Shown here piece after piece: positions 26,701 to 30,212 of a DNA stretch of 30,212 nucleotides; positions within the stretch are counted from its first letter, which is position 1; the number at the start of each line of letters is the position of its first letter. A program made the position numbers and the translations under genes. Below the pieces are notes generated by a model, which searched no databases, was not told the origin of the DNA, and worked only from the letters and a program-made list of their open reading frames with translations. The DNA is from Triparma columacea (lineage: Eukaryota; Sar; Bolidophyceae; Parmales; Triparmaceae), in assembly GCA_030267965.1 (NCBI GenBank), contig BRYA01000662.1:39879-70090 (forward strand). Direction: 5' to 3'.

Positions 26701-29567
26701 CGCTCCATTGCAACATGTCTCTACGCACCCTCGGCCTCAACAGCAACCCCCTCGGGAGTGGGGGCCTGGAAGCCATTGGGAAGATGCTCCGGTGTAACGA
26801 CACGGTGACTAAGGTTACCATGGCGTACAGCGGCGTTTTGAACAAGTCGAAGGGCGGGAACGGCCTTTTTGTGCTCAACCAGGCCCTCAGGTTCAACAGG
26901 AGCTTGACGAGTCTTGACCTCAGCGGGAACGACTTCAAGGAGGGCGACCTTCGGAATCTTTTAATAAGCCTGCACCACCTTGACAACCAGATCGTGTCGA
27001 CGAGGAAGAGAAACATTGCACTGTTTGAGCTCGAGATGGTCGACAACCACTTCAACGGTGACTGGCTTGTCCGCGGCGCTAATGTGAACTTCTCAGGCTT
27101 TGACTCCCTCCCCAGCATCCCGCTTTACTGCGAGGAGAACAAGAAGAAGTGGAGGGAGATGAGCAACGAGAGGAGGGTCGACATGACGCACTGGCTTCAG
27201 CAGAAGAGGATCAAGCGGCAGCAGGCAGACCAAAGGAAGAAGGACAGGAAGCTAGCTCTCGAGGCCAGAGTGAAGGCGCAGAAGGCACTGCTCAACCCGG
27301 AAGTCGCGATGAAGGAGGACGGATCGGAGAAGATCGAGAGACTGAAGCTGGAATCCATTACGAAGATGAAGGAGGAAAAACTCAAGAAGAAGTTGATGAA
27401 AAAGAGCGGCACCATACAGAAGGACGGGGGGAGCTTCAGCATGGGGGGAATAGAGGGGCTGAGCAAGGAGGAGAGGGATAGACTGCTCAGCAGGGAGGCG
27501 AAGCTGGACCCCAAGGGCGATGACTTTGCCGACGACATGAGCATGAGTAGTTTGGGGAGCCACGACTACCTGAAGGGGGGAAACATCGTGATCAGCGACG
27601 GCATGGGGGGGGGACCGGGGGACGAGTCGAGCATTGTGAGCTCGGTGACGGGGGGGGGGAGCATAGTGGGGTGGGGAACAACTTCGATGGGGGGGGGGGG
27701 AAGCATAACGGGGATGGGGGAGGAGGGGAGCTGGAAGGCACCAAGCATTGACAGTGACTTTCTGACAAGTTTAAAGGGGAGCTTATTTGGGGGGAGCAGC
27801 GAAGGAGGGGGGAGCAGGGGGAAGGAGGAGGGGGAGGAGAAGAAGGATATTTTCTACAGGTCGGGGATGTTTGACATTGCAGAGAGCGAGGAAGACACCC
27901 TTGGAGCTTCTTTGATGACGATGTCCCTCGCATCGAGCGACAGCAGCAGCGCCGGCGGCGGGGGTGAAAGCAGCCTTGGCAGCAGGACCGCGGGAAGCTT
28001 TAGCAAGGACAGCGCCGCCAGTTGGTTGGTAGGGAAGGCCGCGAAGGACGGGGTCGTCGGCCTGCTACAGGGGGACAGCGTGGGGGGGAGATCAGGGGAA
28101 AGCAGGGGGGAGAGCAGGGGCGTCACGTTCGGCCAACCCCCGCTGCCGCAGCCCTCGATTCTCATGCCCGGGGACGTCCCAGGTAGCGTTGGGTTAAACA
28201 AGGACGGGAGGCCCACGAAGAGGGGGAAGCTCTACGCCAGGGAGGAGGGGGAGTGGAGGAAGGACAGGACGTGGATCAGCCAGAGGGCGCTGGACAGGAC
28301 GGCGAGAAGGATTGCGGAGGAGAAGGCGAGGCAGGTGCAGATCGAGAGGCAGAGGGAGGAGGACGAGTACATCGCGGAGAGGGTGGAACAGAAAGAGGAG
28401 GGGATGATAAAGTACTTCGCAATGGACGACGGGAAGGCCATGGTCAACGCGGTGGTTGAGGAGCTGAGGGACTTGAGGAAGGACGAGGAGAAGAGGCAGG
28501 AGGAGGAACTCATCAACATCAAGAAGAAGGACCTGGTGGATGGGACGAACAAGTACCCAGAGAGCAAGCTGAGGGTTGAAGTGAAGAAAGTGTTTGACAT
28601 ATTTGATGGCGACGCCAGCGGGCAGATCGGGGTGGACGAGTTCGGCGACCTTCTGAAGGAGCTGTGCCTCCCCATGGAGAAGAAGGAGGTAAAGGCTTTG
28701 GTCCGTAAGCTCGACGAGGACGGCAGCGGGGAGCTCGACTTCGAGGAGTTCTTCGCCTGGTACAGGGACAACGCCGCGGAGCAGAAGAGCGCCAGCATGC
28801 TGGGCGGGCTGAAGCTCCAGGCCCAGGCCTACGCGAACGCAAAGATGGGAACGACTGCGAAGATGGAGGCCCGGAGGATCCTCGTCAGCAACGAGACGAA
28901 GGACGTAGTCGCCCTGGCGAGGCACGACTTCAGGAGCATAAAGAAGCCCCAGTTCGAGTGCATGGAGTGCCACCAGGCCTTCGTTGACAAGAAGACCAAG
29001 AGGCTCCACGACAAGAACGTGGCGGAGATTCACGCCCAGCACGCCCTCCTCCACGCCCGGGCGACGGCCCGCCACAAGCTGGTGGACATGGCCCGGTTCA
29101 GGGTAACGAAGGGCGAGGCATATCCCAAGTACTTCGTCTACCACCCTGACGTCCTGGACCACATTGAGCTGCAGGTACTGGACAGGCCGAGCTTGGAGGT
29201 GGGCAGGCCACTGGGGGTCATCAACCACAACACGACGATCAAGGCGCTGAGGAGAAGCGGGGAGAAGGGGACGGGCGACTGGCTCCAGATCGTCTACAAG
29301 AACTTTGAGGAGGCTTGGATAGAGGAGAGAAGCAGGAGGCCCTTGAGGATCCACCTGGTGCCGATGGGGCTAGGGGAGGACAGCGACGAGGTGAAGGAGG
29401 AGAAGAGGAAGTTGAAGATCGCCCTGACAGGAAAGACGGAGGCTCAGCTGAAGGAGGAGGAGGGGGAGGGGGGGGAAGGGGGGGAGGAGAAGAAGGAGGA
29501 GGGAGGGGAGGAGGAGGAAGAGGAGGAGGAGGAGGAGGAGGAGGAGGAAGTGGTAGGGGAAGACGGA

Positions 29568-29598
<31 letters not shown>

Positions 29599-30131
29599 AA
29601 AAGAAGAAGGGTGCATCGCCCGAGAAAAAGAAGGAGGCGGCTGGACCCGAGTGGCCCAAGAAGGGCCACCTGGAGTTCTTCCCCATCCCCCGGTACTACA
29701 GCATATCCCCCCGCCTCTGCGAGAACGGCGTCGGCCGCGAGCTCAACGTCCGCGCCCAGCCCGCCCTCGATAGTCCGCTAGTCGGCTGCATAATCCCCAC
29801 TGAGATAGTCAAGTGCGAGGCCCTGTACGGGGACTGGATCCAGGTGAAGTTCAAGAGCTACGACAGCGCTTGGATGCTGTTGAGGAACAAAGTCCACGAG
29901 CTGATGAAGCCCGTGAACAGGGAGGAAGCGGAGAGGGCCGAGGCTAGCAAGATGAGCCCTTGGGACAAGACGTACGACTACATACTGAACAAGGCTACGG
30001 AGTTCCACGTTACGGCGGGGAGCAGGGACGCCATGGGAATCAAGGCGCACGAGGAGAAGCTGAAGGACAAGGTCAGCCACAGTACGAAGGCGCAGATGGG
30101 ACTCCAGGACCAGCTTACGGAGGCAGTGTGA
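23716..30131 (+). CDS. giant multidomain EF-hand / zinc-finger / glycogen-binding-like / LRR / SH3-like protein (2046 aa)
   Basis: Exons are 23716-24012, 24083-24194, 24302-24699 and 24798-30131, all in frame. Order of parts: a charged helical N-terminus; an EF-hand pair with loops at about 225-236 (DADASATINQEE) and 261-272 (DEDGSGEVEFEE, split by the last intron); a C2H2-like finger C343, C346, H359, H367; an immunoglobulin-like region at about 543-626 resembling AMPK-type glycogen-binding domains (FVHGEFNGY, SAGVYHYYFLIDG); ribonuclease-inhibitor-type leucine-rich repeats at about 740-990; a basic coiled coil; a Gly/Ser-rich stretch to about 1400; a second EF-hand pair (DGDASGQIGVDE, DEDGSGELDFEE at about 1538-1585); a second finger C1657, C1660, H1673, H1681; two SH3-like segments around a poly-Glu/poly-Lys block. 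No signal peptide or membrane span. Ca2+-regulated scaffold is the inference; I know no described protein with this order. Confidence 0.85.
29457..29611 (+). repeat. purine-only tract encoding poly-Glu then poly-Lys
   Basis: GGA, GAG, GAA and AAG triplets run in frame inside the EF-hand gene and encode a run of mostly Glu, then VVGEDG, then a run of mostly Lys. The tract is flanked by normal coding sequence that continues the second SH3-like segment, so it is part of the protein. Confidence 0.9.
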
Positions 30132-30178
30132 GAAAGGGGAGGGGAGGGAGGGGAGGGAGGGGAGGGAGGGGGGGGGGG
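30132..30178 (+). repeat. G-rich repeat just after the stop codon of the EF-hand gene
   Basis: Units of GGGAGGGA repeat directly behind the TGA and end in a G12-like run before TTGTAAAAAGG. Like the repeat at 10473, it lies in a 3' untranslated position and could form a quadruplex. Confidence 0.8.
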
Positions 30179-30212
30179 GTTGTAAAAAGGATGTATTGTT
30201 TTCATATAGACA

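Noticed and set aside
28194..29354. 386-codon minus-strand open frame rich in Leu, Pro and Val
   Set aside because: Reverse of the acidic/basic coiled-coil and EF-hand coding region; composition is what the complement of Glu/Lys codons yields.
1..30212. Bacterial operon or prophage content, CRISPR array, tRNA genes
   Set aside because: Introns, organelle presequences and eukaryotic domain types throughout; regular repeats found are simple tandem tracts without spacers; no cloverleaf was recognised by eye, though a tRNA scan was not possible.

Overview
The window is a compact stretch of nuclear DNA from a eukaryote, most probably a photosynthetic stramenopile (ochrophyte alga such as a diatom, bolidophyte/parmalean or pelagophyte). 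The evidence is short spliceosomal introns with GTGAG or GTAAG donors, a CTAAC-like branch point and a pyrimidine tract, plus proteins with layered targeting presequences. Two proteins carry an ER signal, then a transit region, then a twin-arginine thylakoid signal, and a third has a signal peptide ending in NA|F, as expected for a complex plastid of secondary origin. The exact lineage is inference; no marker gene fixes it.

I resolve 15 protein-coding genes, 13 of them complete multi-exon or single-exon models that stay in frame across every proposed splice. In order: (1) acyl-CoA dehydrogenase A, minus, 3' end outside the window; (2) acyl-CoA dehydrogenase B, plus; (3) small unknown protein, minus; (4) SLC19-type vitamin transporter, plus; (5) plastid-targeted ankyrin protein, minus; (6) PH-filamin protein, plus; (7) ubiquitin-like/UIM protein, minus; (8) thylakoid-lumen protein, minus; (9) lumenal FKBP, plus; (10) choline-transporter-like (SLC44/PNS1) protein, minus; (11) YqgE/AlgH (DUF179) protein, plus; (12) YHYH-domain surface protein, minus; (13) LCMT-family methyltransferase, plus; (14) WW/zinc-knuckle/coiled-coil protein, minus; (15) a 2046-residue EF-hand/zinc-finger/glycogen-binding-like/LRR/SH3-like protein, plus.

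The layout is striking. Strands alternate almost perfectly, giving seven head-to-head pairs with 100-230 bp between start codons and six tail-to-tail pairs with 53-161 bp between stops. The single break lies between genes 7 and 8, and it coincides with the largest gap (617 bp), which holds an island of about 20% GC. Several head-to-head pairs look functionally matched: two acyl-CoA dehydrogenase paralogues, and two thylakoid-lumen proteins. No tRNA, rRNA, CRISPR array or complete transposon was seen.

The most unusual items are the duplicated domain architecture of gene 15, the complete lack of shared intron positions between the two neighbouring dehydrogenase paralogues together with related hairpin-forming 3' ends in some introns (introner-like), an intron that appears to split a start codon, and the AT-rich island.
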